In this document: piece after piece, positions 49,982-58,894 of the stretch | Layout: each line of letters begins with the position of its first letter | Numbering within the stretch: the first letter of the stretch is position 1 | Assembly: GCF_000177675.1 (NCBI RefSeq) | Contig: NZ_ADGX01000048.1 | Coordinates: 1-60,301, forward strand | Origin: Parafrankia sp. EUN1f | Lineage (GTDB): Bacteria > Actinomycetota > Actinomycetes > Frankiales > Frankiaceae | DNA length: 60,301 nt | Direction: 5' to 3' | Made by a program: the position numbers and the translations under genes | The notes under the pieces: model-generated | Seen by the model: the letters and a program-made list of their open reading frames with translations, nothing else | The model's database searches: none | Told to the model about the DNA's origin: nothing

Positions 49982-51303
49982 GGGCGCAGCGCCTGCCCGG
50001 CGGAACTTCCGGCCGCCTCGACCTCGGAGCCCTTCGACGCGCGGGCCAGGGTGGGAACCCGCACGGACGGCGCCGGCGCGGCGGACGTCCCGTCGGAGCG
50101 GGTGATGCCGTGCAGCCGGTCGTACACGCTGACGTAGGCCCTGGCCTGGGCGGCCCAGTCCAGTACTTCGACTGCCCGGCGGCGGCCGCGTTCGCCCAGC
50201 TCGCTGCGCCGGTCCGCGTCGTCGAGGAGCTCACAGACGGCGGTGGCGAACGCGGTGATGTCACCCGGTTCGACGTACACGGCGGAGTCCGCCGCGGAGA
50301 CCCGGGTCTCCGCGAGATCAAAGGTCACGACCGGGAGCTGGTGCGCCATGTATTCCATGGTCTTGTTCATCGTGGAAATGTCGTTCAGCTCGTTGTATGG
50401 ATCAGGGCTGAGACCGACCGCGGCGGTGGACAGATAGTCGCGAATCATGTTCGCGTCAGCCCGACCGGTGAACGTGACGTAGTCGTCGAGATCGAGCTCG
50501 GTGCACAGCCTGCGCAGCTCCTCAAGGCAGTCACCGAAGCCGAGCAGGGCGGCACTCACGTCCTTGCGGCCGAATTTGTGAACGATGACGTCCATCGCCC
50601 GCAGAACGATGTCCACGCCGTCCTGAGGGCCCATGATGCCCAGATAGCAGACGAGGTGTTCCCGACCCAGGCGGAGCTCGGGCTGCGCCGGCCCGGGCTT
50701 CATCCTGGTCGTGTCGGGACCACTGCGCACCACGGTGGTGTTCTCGAGGGTGCGATGGCCGCGCCGCATCGCGATCGCGCGGTAGGACTCGTTTGTGGAG
50801 ATCACATGGTCCGCGACCCGGTAGGTCGCGCGCTCCAGGCCGAGCAGCGCCTTGAAGATTTTCTTGGACGGCTTCTCGAAGCGGGCCAGGTAGATCTCCG
50901 GGCAGAGGTCGTGCTGGTCGTAGACGAACCGGACTCCGAAAAGCCTGGCGATCAGCCCCAGCGGGGCATAGGTGTCCGGCGGGTTGCAGGCCTGCACCAC
51001 GGAGAACGGGCGGGTGAGGAAGATCCGCGCGAACAGCAGTGCCGTCCGCAGCCAGCAGTAGACGAACTCGTTGATGTAGCTGGCGAAGCCGTTCGCCTGC
51101 GCCGGCGGGCGGTACTTGTAGAGCCACACACCGTCGAGGAGCTCGCGGGACGGATCCCCGGGGCCCTTGGGGCAGATCACGGAAACCTGGTACCCGGACC
51201 TCACCAGTGCCTGGCATTCCAGCCAGACCCTGCGGTCGAGCGGAACCGGAAGATTCTGGACGATTATCAGGACATGTTTACGTGCTAACGTTCCCAAAGC
51301 CAC
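49978..51303 (-). CDS. Glycosyltransferase family 4
   Basis: 441 aa from the GTG at 51303 (GGGGGGAG site close upstream); TTG at 51315 is less likely. GT-B fold: N-terminal HVLIIVQNLPVPLDRRVWLE with the donor- and acceptor-binding VYDQHDLCPEIY; C-terminal NLLP-type motif with LSPDPYNELNDISTMNKTMEYMA (cited as DPYNELNDISTMNKTMEYM), where the Asp-Glu region contacts the nucleotide sugar. It adds a sugar in the cytoplasm to a polyprenyl-linked glycan. Confidence 0.92.
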   Translation of the reverse strand: MALGTLARKHVLIIVQNLPVPLDRRVWLECQALVRSGYQVSVICPKGPGDPSRELLDGVWLYKYRPPAQANGFASYINEFVYCWLRTALLFARIFLTRPFSVVQACNPPDTYAPLGLIARLFGVRFVYDQHDLCPEIYLARFEKPSKKIFKALLGLERATYRVADHVISTNESYRAIAMRRGHRTLENTTVVRSGPDTTRMKPGPAQPELRLGREHLVCYLGIMGPQDGVDIVLRAMDVIVHKFGRKDVSAALLGFGDCLEELRRLCTELDLDDYVTFTGRADANMIRDYLSTAAVGLSPDPYNELNDISTMNKTMEYMAHQLPVVTFDLAETRVSAADSAVYVEPGDITAFATAVCELLDDADRRSELGERGRRRAVEVLDWAAQARAYVSVYDRLHGITRSDGTSAAPAPSVRVPTLARASKGSEVEAAGSSAGQALRP

Positions 51304-51726
51304 TGCTCCCCCCAACGCGGCGGCACCGTGGAACTCGGCTGCTGAACATTCTGGTATCTAAAGTTCGGGTGGTGTGTTGTACCGCAACCGTGTAGATGCC
51401 TCTACATGAACTGACCGACTGCGACAGGTCACCGGTTATCGCAGGCAGTAGTAGTTACCGAGTAGCTAGTACGGTCTAGCAGCTACCTGGTCTACTGGCT
51501 ACCTGGACTAGTCGGTACATGATGCCGAGCCGTACGTGAGCCTAGCTGGTACGTGATCTGGGCTGGTACGTGATCTGGCCAGCCTGCCGGATCACCCACT
51601 TCAGGGCATCCGGCGGATGACGATAGCGGACGGCCCCCTTGGGGGCAAGGGCAGTCATACCCGTACTATGACCCGGGCGCTGCTCGCTGCTCGCGACTGG
51701 CAGTGTTCGGCTATGGGGGGATGGCC
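51304..51726. other. Repeat-rich divergent intergenic region
   Basis: No gene is seen. The GC content is lower than its surroundings, and it contains many short ctacctgg, tagct and gtac repeats (about 51440-51580) and the tandem 17-mer at 51545-51578. It should hold promoters for both divergent glycosyltransferase genes. Confidence 0.5.
51545..51578 (+). repeat. Tandem 17-bp direct repeat
   Basis: Two perfect adjacent copies of gctggtacgtgatctgg. A related gtacgtgagc and several gtac motifs lie just to the left. They may be binding sites for a regulator of the polysaccharide genes. Confidence 0.8.
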
Positions 51727-54138
51727 ATGGATGTTTGCGAGGTAAGTCCGACCGCCGAGGATGGCGCTGCCGCCGGGTCCGACCTGCCGCTCGTCTCGGT
51801 GGTCATCGTTACCTTCAACAGCGCGCCCGTCCTGGCTGAATGCCTGGCGGCCCTGCCCGCGGCGTGCGGTCGGGTCCCGGTCGAGACCCTCGTCGTCGAC
51901 AACGCCTCCGGCGACGCGACGCTTGAGGTCGCCCGAGCCGCCGGCGATGGCATCAGGATCGTCTCCACCGGGGGGAACGTCGGCTATGCGGCGGCGATCA
52001 ACCGGGGGATCCGGGCGGCTTCCTCATCGGCCTCCGCGGTGCTCGTCCTGAATCCCGACATCAGGCTCCATCCAGGGGCCGTGCCCGCGATGCTGGAGCT
52101 GCTGGAGCGACCCGGCACGGGCGTCGTCGCGCCCAGGCTCCTCGGGGCCGACGGCACGCTCGCGTTCTCCTTGCGCAGGGAGCCCTCCGTCGGCCGGGCC
52201 TGGGGCGAGGCATTGTTCGGTGGCCGTGCCGGCCGGTGGCCGGCGCTGGGTGAGGTGGTCGTCGCGCCGGGGGCCTATGAGGCGCCGAGCGAGGCGGACT
52301 GGGCCACCGGTGCCGCGCTGCTGGTCTCGCGGCAATGCCTGGAAGCCGTCGGGGACTGGGACGAGGCGTACTTCCTTTATTCCGAGGAGACCGATTTTCT
52401 CCTGCGGGTTCGGGATGCCGGTTTCCGGCTGCGCCTCGCGCCGGCCGCGGTGGGCGTGCATCTCGGCGGGGAGTCGGGCACCTCGCCCGCGCTGTGGACA
52501 TTGCTCACAGCCAACCGGCTGCGGCTGTTCCGGTCCCGGCACGGCCTCGCGGCGAGTGCCGCGTTCACCGTGGGGGTTCTCACGGGCGAGCTTCTTCGGG
52601 CCGCGTCCGGCCGGGCCATCAGCAAGGCGGCGGTGAAAGGGCTGCTGACGGCGAGCCAGCCGCGGCTGGTGGAACGCGCGGGCGGCAGGCAGCCGGGGGC
52701 GGTGTCCACCGGTGGCCGTGACAGCCGCGGCGGTCGTGGCAGCCGTGGCGGGCGAGCTGGTGCCCTGGGGCCGCGGCTCGCGAACCGGATTCCGGCCGTG
52801 ATTCCGCTCCCGGTCCGTTCCGCCGGCTCTCCCGGGGTCTGCGGCACACCGACCCGGGCCGTGTCGGCGACGCACGCCCTACCCGCTGACGTCGCCGGCA
52901 CGCCGCCGATCGTGTGCTTCTCCGGCCAGGACTGGTGGTATCACAACCGGGCCCACTCGGATTTCCAGCTCATGACCCGGATAGCCGCACACCGGCCGGT
53001 GCTGTTCGTCAACAGCCTGGCTGTGCGCATGCCCTTGCCGGGCCGGAGCACGCAGCCGTTGCGGCGGATAGCGCGGAAGGCGAAGAGCATTTCGCGCGGG
53101 GTCAGAACACCGCGTGCGGACCTTCCGGACTTCCACGTCCTCTCGCCGGTTCTCCTGCCCCTGTACGGCAGCCGCGCGGGGCGTGTGGTGAACGCCTGGC
53201 TGGTGCGTTTTCAGGTGGCCCGGGTGGCGAAGCGCCTCGGGCTGCGTGCGCCCGCCTATTTCGTGACGATGCCTACGGCGTGGGACACGGTTCGCCCGCT
53301 CGCGCGGTCGGGCCTCCTTTACAACCGGTCCGACAAGCACTCCGAGTTCACCGAGAGCAACGGTGCCGTGGTGGCTGCGCTGGAGGACGAGTTGCTGCGG
53401 CACAGCGATCGGGTTCTCTACGTCAGTCACGAGCTCATGAGCCGGGACGGCGCGGCGGTGGCGGACCGGGCGCACTTTCTCGGGCACGGCGTCGACCTGG
53501 GCCACTTCAACGCGGCGACGGCCGGTCCCGCCCCCGCCGACATCGCCCGCATCCCGGGGCCGCGGATCGGTTTCTTCGGCGGGCTCGACGACTACACGGT
53601 CGATTTCGACCTGCTCGAACAGGTCGCGGCCCAGATCCCGACCGCGAGCCTGGTCCTCATCGGTGACGCGACCTGTTCGATGCGCCGGTTCGAGGCCTAC
53701 TCGAACGTGCACTGGCTCGGATTCCGCCCCTACGAGCAGATCCCGGCCTACGGCGCCGCGTTCGACGTCGCGATCATGCCGTGGCTGCGCAACGAGTGGA
53801 TCCGGTTCTGCAACCCCATCAAGCTGAAGGAGTATCTGGCGCTGGGGCTGCCCGTGGTGACCACGGACTATCCGCAGATCGCCAGTGACCGCGGTGTCGT
53901 GCGGGTGGCGGGGAGCCCGGAGGCTTTCGTCGAGCTCATCCGGGACACGATCGCCGACGGCGGGCCCGGCGACCCGGCCGGCCGGCGCCGCCATGTCGAG
54001 CGCGACTCCTGGGACGCCCGCGCCGAGGAGCTGCTCGAGCTCATCGACAAGATTACCAGAGAGACCTCGGCGCCCGGCCCGGCGGGCCGGCGGGGCCGGC
54101 GGGCGATCGCCGGCGGTAAGCCGCAACGAGCCGGCTGA
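51727..54138 (+). CDS. Two-domain glycosyltransferase (GT2 fused to GT4/GT1-like)
   Basis: 803 aa. N-terminal GT2 domain (about residues 20-290): VVIVTFNSAPVLAECLAALP, VDNASGDATLEVAR, GGNVGYAAAINRGI and LNPDI for the rhamnosyl-type donor site, then YFLYSEETDFLLRV. A Gly/Arg-rich linker (about 310-390) leads to a C-terminal GT-B domain: IVCFSGQDWWYHNRAHSDF and FFGGLDDYTVDFDLLEQVA, IMPWLRNEWIRFCNPIKLKEYL and LGLPVVTTDYPQI (cited as CNPIKLKEYLALGLPVV). It could add two sugars in sequence. I prefer the ATG at 51727 (GGGGGG 6 bases before) over GTG 51703 and ATG 51721. The stop overlaps the asnB start (TGATG). Confidence 0.88.
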   Translation: MDVCEVSPTAEDGAAAGSDLPLVSVVIVTFNSAPVLAECLAALPAACGRVPVETLVVDNASGDATLEVARAAGDGIRIVSTGGNVGYAAAINRGIRAASSSASAVLVLNPDIRLHPGAVPAMLELLERPGTGVVAPRLLGADGTLAFSLRREPSVGRAWGEALFGGRAGRWPALGEVVVAPGAYEAPSEADWATGAALLVSRQCLEAVGDWDEAYFLYSEETDFLLRVRDAGFRLRLAPAAVGVHLGGESGTSPALWTLLTANRLRLFRSRHGLAASAAFTVGVLTGELLRAASGRAISKAAVKGLLTASQPRLVERAGGRQPGAVSTGGRDSRGGRGSRGGRAGALGPRLANRIPAVIPLPVRSAGSPGVCGTPTRAVSATHALPADVAGTPPIVCFSGQDWWYHNRAHSDFQLMTRIAAHRPVLFVNSLAVRMPLPGRSTQPLRRIARKAKSISRGVRTPRADLPDFHVLSPVLLPLYGSRAGRVVNAWLVRFQVARVAKRLGLRAPAYFVTMPTAWDTVRPLARSGLLYNRSDKHSEFTESNGAVVAALEDELLRHSDRVLYVSHELMSRDGAAVADRAHFLGHGVDLGHFNAATAGPAPADIARIPGPRIGFFGGLDDYTVDFDLLEQVAAQIPTASLVLIGDATCSMRRFEAYSNVHWLGFRPYEQIPAYGAAFDVAIMPWLRNEWIRFCNPIKLKEYLALGLPVVTTDYPQIASDRGVVRVAGSPEAFVELIRDTIADGGPGDPAGRRRHVERDSWDARAEELLELIDKITRETSAPGPAGRRGRRAIAGGKPQRAG

Positions 54139-56030
54139 TGTGCGGCATCGCGGGTATCGCCCGCTTCGACGGCCAGCCGGTTGATTCGGCGATGTTGTCG
54201 ACGATGACCGGGTTACTGGCTCATCGTGGCCCCGACGCCGAGGGCTTCTGGGCGCAGGGGCCGGTGGGCTTCGGGCACCGCCGCCTGTCGATCATCGATC
54301 TCGGGGGCAGCGCGCAGCCGATGGCCTCGGCCGGCGGCCGGCACCACATCTGCTTCAACGGCGAGATCTTCAACTACCGGCAGCTGCGCGAGCAGATGTC
54401 CTATCCGTTCCAGACCGGTGGCGACACCGAGGTCGCGCTCGCGGTGTTCGCCGAGAAGGGCATCGACGGGCTGAGCCGCCTCGTCGGCCAGTTCGCGTTC
54501 GCCGTTCACGACGCGGAAAGTGGTCGGCTGACACTCGTCCGGGACCGGGTGGGCGTGCTGCCGCTCTACTACTACCTGGACGACTCGCAGCTGGTGTTCG
54601 CCTCGGAGATCAAGGCGATCCTGCCGGCGTTGCCGAAGCCGCCGGCCGTGGACCACGCCTCGGTCGCCGACTACCTGGCGGGCCGGTCCGTCCCGGCGCC
54701 GGCGACCCTGTTCGAGGGGGTCCGCAAGCTGCTGCCTGGCCACGCGCTCAGCGTGGCCCGGGATGGCCGCTCCACGATCAGGCGTTACTGGTCGCCGCCC
54801 CTGGCCACGGAGGTGCTGCCCGTGGACCCCGGGCAGGCGGTCGACCTGGTCGACGCCGCCCTGCGGCGGGCCGTGGAACGGGCGACTGTCGCGGACACCC
54901 CGGTGGGCGCCTACCTGTCCGGCGGCGTCGACTCCAGCCTGGTGACAGCACTGATGAGCCAGCGGACGGACGAGCCGGTCCATACCTTCTCCGTGGGGTT
55001 CGGGCCCGGCCAGCACGACGAGCGGCCGATGGCCCGCCTGGTCAGCGACCAGTTCGCCACCCGCCATCACGAGATCGTGGTGAAGCCGAGTGACTTCGCC
55101 GATCTGTGGTCGACCCTGACCTGGCACCGGGACGCTCCGGTGTCGGAGCCGGCGGACATCGCCGTGCACCGGCTCGCCCAGCTCGCCAGGGAGCACGTGC
55201 GGGTGGTGCTGTCCGGCGAGGGCGCGGACGAACTGTTCGGCGGCTATCCGAAGTACCGGCTGGCCGCGCTGACATCCCGGATCGGGATCGTTCCCTCCGG
55301 CCTGCGCGGGCCGCTGTTCGACGGAGTCCAGCGGTCGCTTCCGGCGAGCGCCAACCGGCTGCGCATCGCGCTGCGGGCGCTGGGGGAGAAGGACGAGCGG
55401 GCCCGTCGCGACGGCTGGTTCGCGCCGTTCACCGAACGGGAGCGTAACCGGCTGCTCGGCATCGCCCGTGGGGAGCCGGGCCGGCTGTTACCGGCTACCC
55501 GCAACGACCCGCTGCGAGGCATGCTCGAGGCGGACCTGCTCGGCTGGCTGCCCGACAACCTGCTCGAACGCGGTGACCGGATGACGATGGCCGCCTCGGT
55601 CGAGATGCGGCCGCCCCTGTTGGATCACGAGCTCGTCGAGCTTGCGTTCCGGCTTCCCTCGTCGGTGAAGGTGCGGGATGGCCGCGGCAAGTGGGTACTC
55701 AAGGAAGTGGCGCGCCGCTACCTGCCGACGCTGATCGTGGACCGGCCCAAGGTCGGCTTCCGGGTGCCGTTGGCCGACTGGTTCCGCGGCGATCTCTCCG
55801 ACCTCGCCGCGGACATGCTGACCAGCAACGGGTCCTTCGTCGGTGGCCTTCTCGGCACAGCACCCGTGCGGCAGCTGCTCGCCACGCACCAGCAGGGCCG
55901 GCGCAACGAAGAGATCAGGATCTGGACATTGCTGTGTCTCGAGGTCTGGCACGAGGTCTTCTTCCGCCGACCGGATCGGATCGGATCGGATCGCACCGGA
56001 TCGGCAGCGCCGGGGGCGGGGCATGAGTGA
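54138..56030 (+). CDS. asnB: Asparagine synthase (glutamine-hydrolysing), polysaccharide-cluster type
   Basis: 630 aa. N-terminal class II glutaminase with the nucleophile Cys2 (MCGIAGIARF) and NGEIFNYRQL; C-terminal ATP-pyrophosphatase with SGGVDSSLVTAL near residue 260 and SGEGADELFGGY. In surface-glycan clusters such enzymes often amidate a sugar acid rather than make free asparagine, which is the likely role here (inference). The last 15 codons include a ggatc simple repeat (about 55973-56006). It starts 2 bases inside the previous gene and overlaps the next by 8. Confidence 0.93.
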   Translation: MCGIAGIARFDGQPVDSAMLSTMTGLLAHRGPDAEGFWAQGPVGFGHRRLSIIDLGGSAQPMASAGGRHHICFNGEIFNYRQLREQMSYPFQTGGDTEVALAVFAEKGIDGLSRLVGQFAFAVHDAESGRLTLVRDRVGVLPLYYYLDDSQLVFASEIKAILPALPKPPAVDHASVADYLAGRSVPAPATLFEGVRKLLPGHALSVARDGRSTIRRYWSPPLATEVLPVDPGQAVDLVDAALRRAVERATVADTPVGAYLSGGVDSSLVTALMSQRTDEPVHTFSVGFGPGQHDERPMARLVSDQFATRHHEIVVKPSDFADLWSTLTWHRDAPVSEPADIAVHRLAQLAREHVRVVLSGEGADELFGGYPKYRLAALTSRIGIVPSGLRGPLFDGVQRSLPASANRLRIALRALGEKDERARRDGWFAPFTERERNRLLGIARGEPGRLLPATRNDPLRGMLEADLLGWLPDNLLERGDRMTMAASVEMRPPLLDHELVELAFRLPSSVKVRDGRGKWVLKEVARRYLPTLIVDRPKVGFRVPLADWFRGDLSDLAADMLTSNGSFVGGLLGTAPVRQLLATHQQGRRNEEIRIWTLLCLEVWHEVFFRRPDRIGSDRTGSAAPGAGHE

Positions 56031-56898
56031 GCCACGGACGGGCACCGGGCGGGTGTCGGCGAGTGTGGTGGTACCAGCCCACAACGAGGAACGGGTGATC
56101 GGCCGGCTCCTGTCGAGGATCGTCAGCTCTGGCCCGGACGACACGGGCGCCGTTTTCGATGTGGTGGTGGTCTGCAACGGGTGCAAGGACCGCACGGCCG
56201 AGGTCGCATCGTCGTTCGGTCCGGGCGTACGTGTGCTGTCCACCGACATCCCGTCGAAGATCAATGCCCTGCGGATGGGCAACGCCGCCACGGACGTCTT
56301 CCCGCGGATCTACGTGGACGCGGATGTCGAGATCGACCGGGCGGGGCTGCTGGCGCTGGCCGAGGCCGTCGACGGCGGCGGCTACCTCGCGGCGGGGCCG
56401 GAACGGGTCCTGGACCTCGCTGGTTCTCCCTGGCTGGTGCGTGCGTACTACTCGGTGTGGTCGCAGCTGCCGGTGGTGTCGAACGGGCTGATCGGCCGGG
56501 GCGTGGTAGCGGTGAGCGAACGAGGCCACCAGCGCATCGCCGCGCTGCCCGACGTCGTCAACGACGATCTCTATCTGCACCGAGCCTTCGGGTCCTCCGA
56601 ACGTACGGTCGTGCGTTCGGCACGGTCGACGGTCCATCCTCCGCGCAAGGTCGCTGACCTGCTGCGCCGCCGTGCCCGGGCTTCCATGGGCAACGCGGAG
56701 CAGTCCGGCTCGCGTGCTCGGGAGGACAGCACCGCCAGCGCCCGGGCGGTGGCCGGGATCCTCCGGCGGGAGCCGGCCCGGGCACCGGCGGTCGCCGTCT
56801 TCGTCGCCATCACGCTGGGCGGGCGTCTGTGGGGCCAGGCACGGGCCCGCCGCGGCGGCACCCCTGTCTGGCTGCGGGACAACAGCAGCCGGGCATGA
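56023..56898 (+). CDS. Glycosyltransferase family 2
   Basis: 291 aa. GT-A fold: SASVVVPAHNEERVIGRLLS, VVVVCNGCKDRTAEVA, IPSKINALRMGN and the metal-binding YVDADVEID (DxD-type). Ends in one possible helix (PAVAVFVAITLGGRLWG). Start ATG at 56023. Acts on the cytoplasmic side. Confidence 0.9.
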   Translation: MSEPRTGTGRVSASVVVPAHNEERVIGRLLSRIVSSGPDDTGAVFDVVVVCNGCKDRTAEVASSFGPGVRVLSTDIPSKINALRMGNAATDVFPRIYVDADVEIDRAGLLALAEAVDGGGYLAAGPERVLDLAGSPWLVRAYYSVWSQLPVVSNGLIGRGVVAVSERGHQRIAALPDVVNDDLYLHRAFGSSERTVVRSARSTVHPPRKVADLLRRRARASMGNAEQSGSRAREDSTASARAVAGILRREPARAPAVAVFVAITLGGRLWGQARARRGGTPVWLRDNSSRA

Positions 56899-56935
56899 TC
56901 ACAAGTGATGGCGGCGGGGGGATGGTAGTGGCGCG

Positions 56936-58291
56936 ATGACGACCCACCGGGAAGGCTTCGAGTCACCCGCCGCAGTGCCCGATCCCGGGCCCGGCCCTGC
57001 TTCCGTCGACCAGGCCACGGTGTGGGTGCCCAGACGAGCCCTCCCGGGCTCGGAGGCCGCCGAACGGACGGTGACGATTCCGAGGTTCGCCCGTGCCACC
57101 CGCCCGGGTACGGACGGAGATCGGGCCCGTCCGGCCGCTGGAAAGGCACCCGAAAAGCTCCATGGAGCCACCGCGTGGCTGGACGGAGTGCGCGGTCTGG
57201 CGGCGATGTTCGTGGTTCTCCATCACTGCTGGTTGATTGTCTTTCCGGGATTCCCGCGCAACAACGGCCCGTGGTACGTCGGGTGGCTGCTCTACGGCCA
57301 CCTGGCGGTGGTGGTCTTCATCGTGCTCTCGGGCTACTCGCTCGCCCTCGCACCAGCGGGCAACGGCCACCGGCTCAAGGGCGGCTGGCGCACCTTCGCC
57401 CGGCGCCGGGCCTGGCGGATCCTGCCGCCCTACTGGACCGCGCTGGTGATCTCCGTGCCGGTCGCGATCTGGGTCACCCACAGCGTCAGCGGCACCGGCG
57501 CCGGAATCCGCGCGTTCTTCGTGCACTTCTCAATGTTGCAGATCATGGTGGACACCGAGCGGCCGAACGGCACGTTCTGGTCGATTGCCGTCGAGGTCTG
57601 GATCTACGTTCTGTTCCCGCTGCTGTTGCTGCTCCGCCGGCGGCTGGGCCCGGTGGCCATGGCGGTCGTCACCGTTCTCGTCGTGTGTGGCCTGAAGGTC
57701 GCCCTTTCGCACACCCCGATGTTCGCCACGCGGTACGGGCAGCTCAGCCCGCAGATGCTGGCCTGCTTCGCGCTCGGCGTGCTCGCGGCCGACTCCTCGC
57801 GGGCACCGTGGATCGCGGGACGCCGGGTGCCTCTGCTCGGGCTCGCCGGCCTGCTGGTCGCCGCCTGCGTGGCGGGCTTCGCGGTCATCGGCTCCGAGGA
57901 CATCGTGAACAACTACTTCTGGGTCGACGTCCTCGTGGGCGTCGTCACGGCTGTGGCCTTCCGTGGCCTCGCCGCCGCGCCGACATCTCGGCTGCGTGGG
58001 GTGCTGGCGGCCCGCCCGCTCACCACCCTCGGCATGTTCGCCTTCTCCATCTACCTGATCCACGTGCTGATTCTGGAAACCCTCTGGTTCCACCTGGTTC
58101 AGGACCTGGCCTCAGGAATGGCGGCGCTGGCCATCATCATGGCCCTGACGATTCCGACGGTCCTGGTCGTGTCCTACGGGTTCTTCAAGCTGTTCGAGGC
58201 GCCGTTCCTGCGCGCCCGCTCCTGGGCTGACGTTCGTGGGCTGCGCAGTCGGGCCGGCGGCGGGCAGCCCGTTCCGCCCCGGGTCGCCTGA
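56936..58291 (+). CDS. Acyltransferase-3 family membrane protein (OafA/YrhL-like)
   Basis: 451 aa. A disordered N-terminus (about 80 residues) is followed by ten or so helices. Catalytic-type motif WLDGVRGLAAMFVVLHHCW (Arg and His-His), then FIVLSGYSLALA and RRAWRILPPYWTAL, the Acyl_transf_3 signature. It transfers acetyl or other acyl groups to the glycan across the membrane. The start ATG is at 56936. Confidence 0.92.
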   Translation: MTTHREGFESPAAVPDPGPGPASVDQATVWVPRRALPGSEAAERTVTIPRFARATRPGTDGDRARPAAGKAPEKLHGATAWLDGVRGLAAMFVVLHHCWLIVFPGFPRNNGPWYVGWLLYGHLAVVVFIVLSGYSLALAPAGNGHRLKGGWRTFARRRAWRILPPYWTALVISVPVAIWVTHSVSGTGAGIRAFFVHFSMLQIMVDTERPNGTFWSIAVEVWIYVLFPLLLLLRRRLGPVAMAVVTVLVVCGLKVALSHTPMFATRYGQLSPQMLACFALGVLAADSSRAPWIAGRRVPLLGLAGLLVAACVAGFAVIGSEDIVNNYFWVDVLVGVVTAVAFRGLAAAPTSRLRGVLAARPLTTLGMFAFSIYLIHVLILETLWFHLVQDLASGMAALAIIMALTIPTVLVVSYGFFKLFEAPFLRARSWADVRGLRSRAGGGQPVPPRVA

Positions 58292-58354
58292 GCTGTCGGC
58301 CGACCAGGCTCTCGGGCCTCGGTTCTCGCTTCTCGGGCCTCGGCGCTCGTCCAG

Positions 58355-58894
58355 TCAGCTCGTGGCGCGCGGCGGCAGATCCCGGACCCGGCGGGCCGGA
58401 ATGCCGGCGTAGAGCCCGTCAGCCTCGCAGTCCGCGGTCACGACGGCACCCGCGGCGATGACGCACCCGTCTCCCACCGTGACGCCCGGCATGATCGTCA
58501 CACGGGCGCCGAGCCAGCAGCCGTCGCCGATCACGATCGGGCGCCCGGCCAGCGCCCCCGCGCGTGACCGTCCGGTACCGGGTTCGTGGGTGCTGGTGCA
58601 CAGGAGCACCTGCATGCCGAGATGGCAGTCGGCACCGACCGTGATGTCGGCGAACGAGTCGAAGAAGCAGCCGCGGTTGACGTACGTCCGGGGCCCGATC
58701 GAGACGTTCCGGCCGCCGAACCAGCAGCCGGGGGAGATCGCGGCTCCGGTCACCCGCATGCCGGTGCGGTGCAGCAACTGCGCGCGCAACGGGCGTGGGG
58801 TCACCGGGGCGGCGAGCGCGCCGTTCAGGAGAACGTCGCGGACCATGTCCCTGGCCACCTGACGGGCTCGGGCGGCCGGTCCCGGTGTGGTCAT
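58355..58894 (-). CDS. Hexapeptide-repeat sugar O-acetyltransferase
   Basis: 179 aa. Left-handed beta-helix repeats (from TGAAISPGCWFGGRNVSIG, via FADITVGADCHLGMQVLLC to GDGCWLGARVTIMPGVTVGDG, cited as WLGARVTIMPGVTVGDG) with the WLG and GAVVTADC motifs of the NodL/LacA family. Uses acetyl-CoA on sugar hydroxyls. The ATG at 58894 overlaps the polymerase stop by 4 bases. Confidence 0.92.
   Translation of the reverse strand: MTTPGPAARARQVARDMVRDVLLNGALAAPVTPRPLRAQLLHRTGMRVTGAAISPGCWFGGRNVSIGPRTYVNRGCFFDSFADITVGADCHLGMQVLLCTSTHEPGTGRSRAGALAGRPIVIGDGCWLGARVTIMPGVTVGDGCVIAAGAVVTADCEADGLYAGIPARRVRDLPPRATS

Noticed and set aside
54138-56030. Lasso-peptide or beta-lactam synthetase
   Set aside because: The glutaminase Cys2 is intact and the neighbours are glycan genes, so an ordinary AsnB-type amidotransferase fits better.
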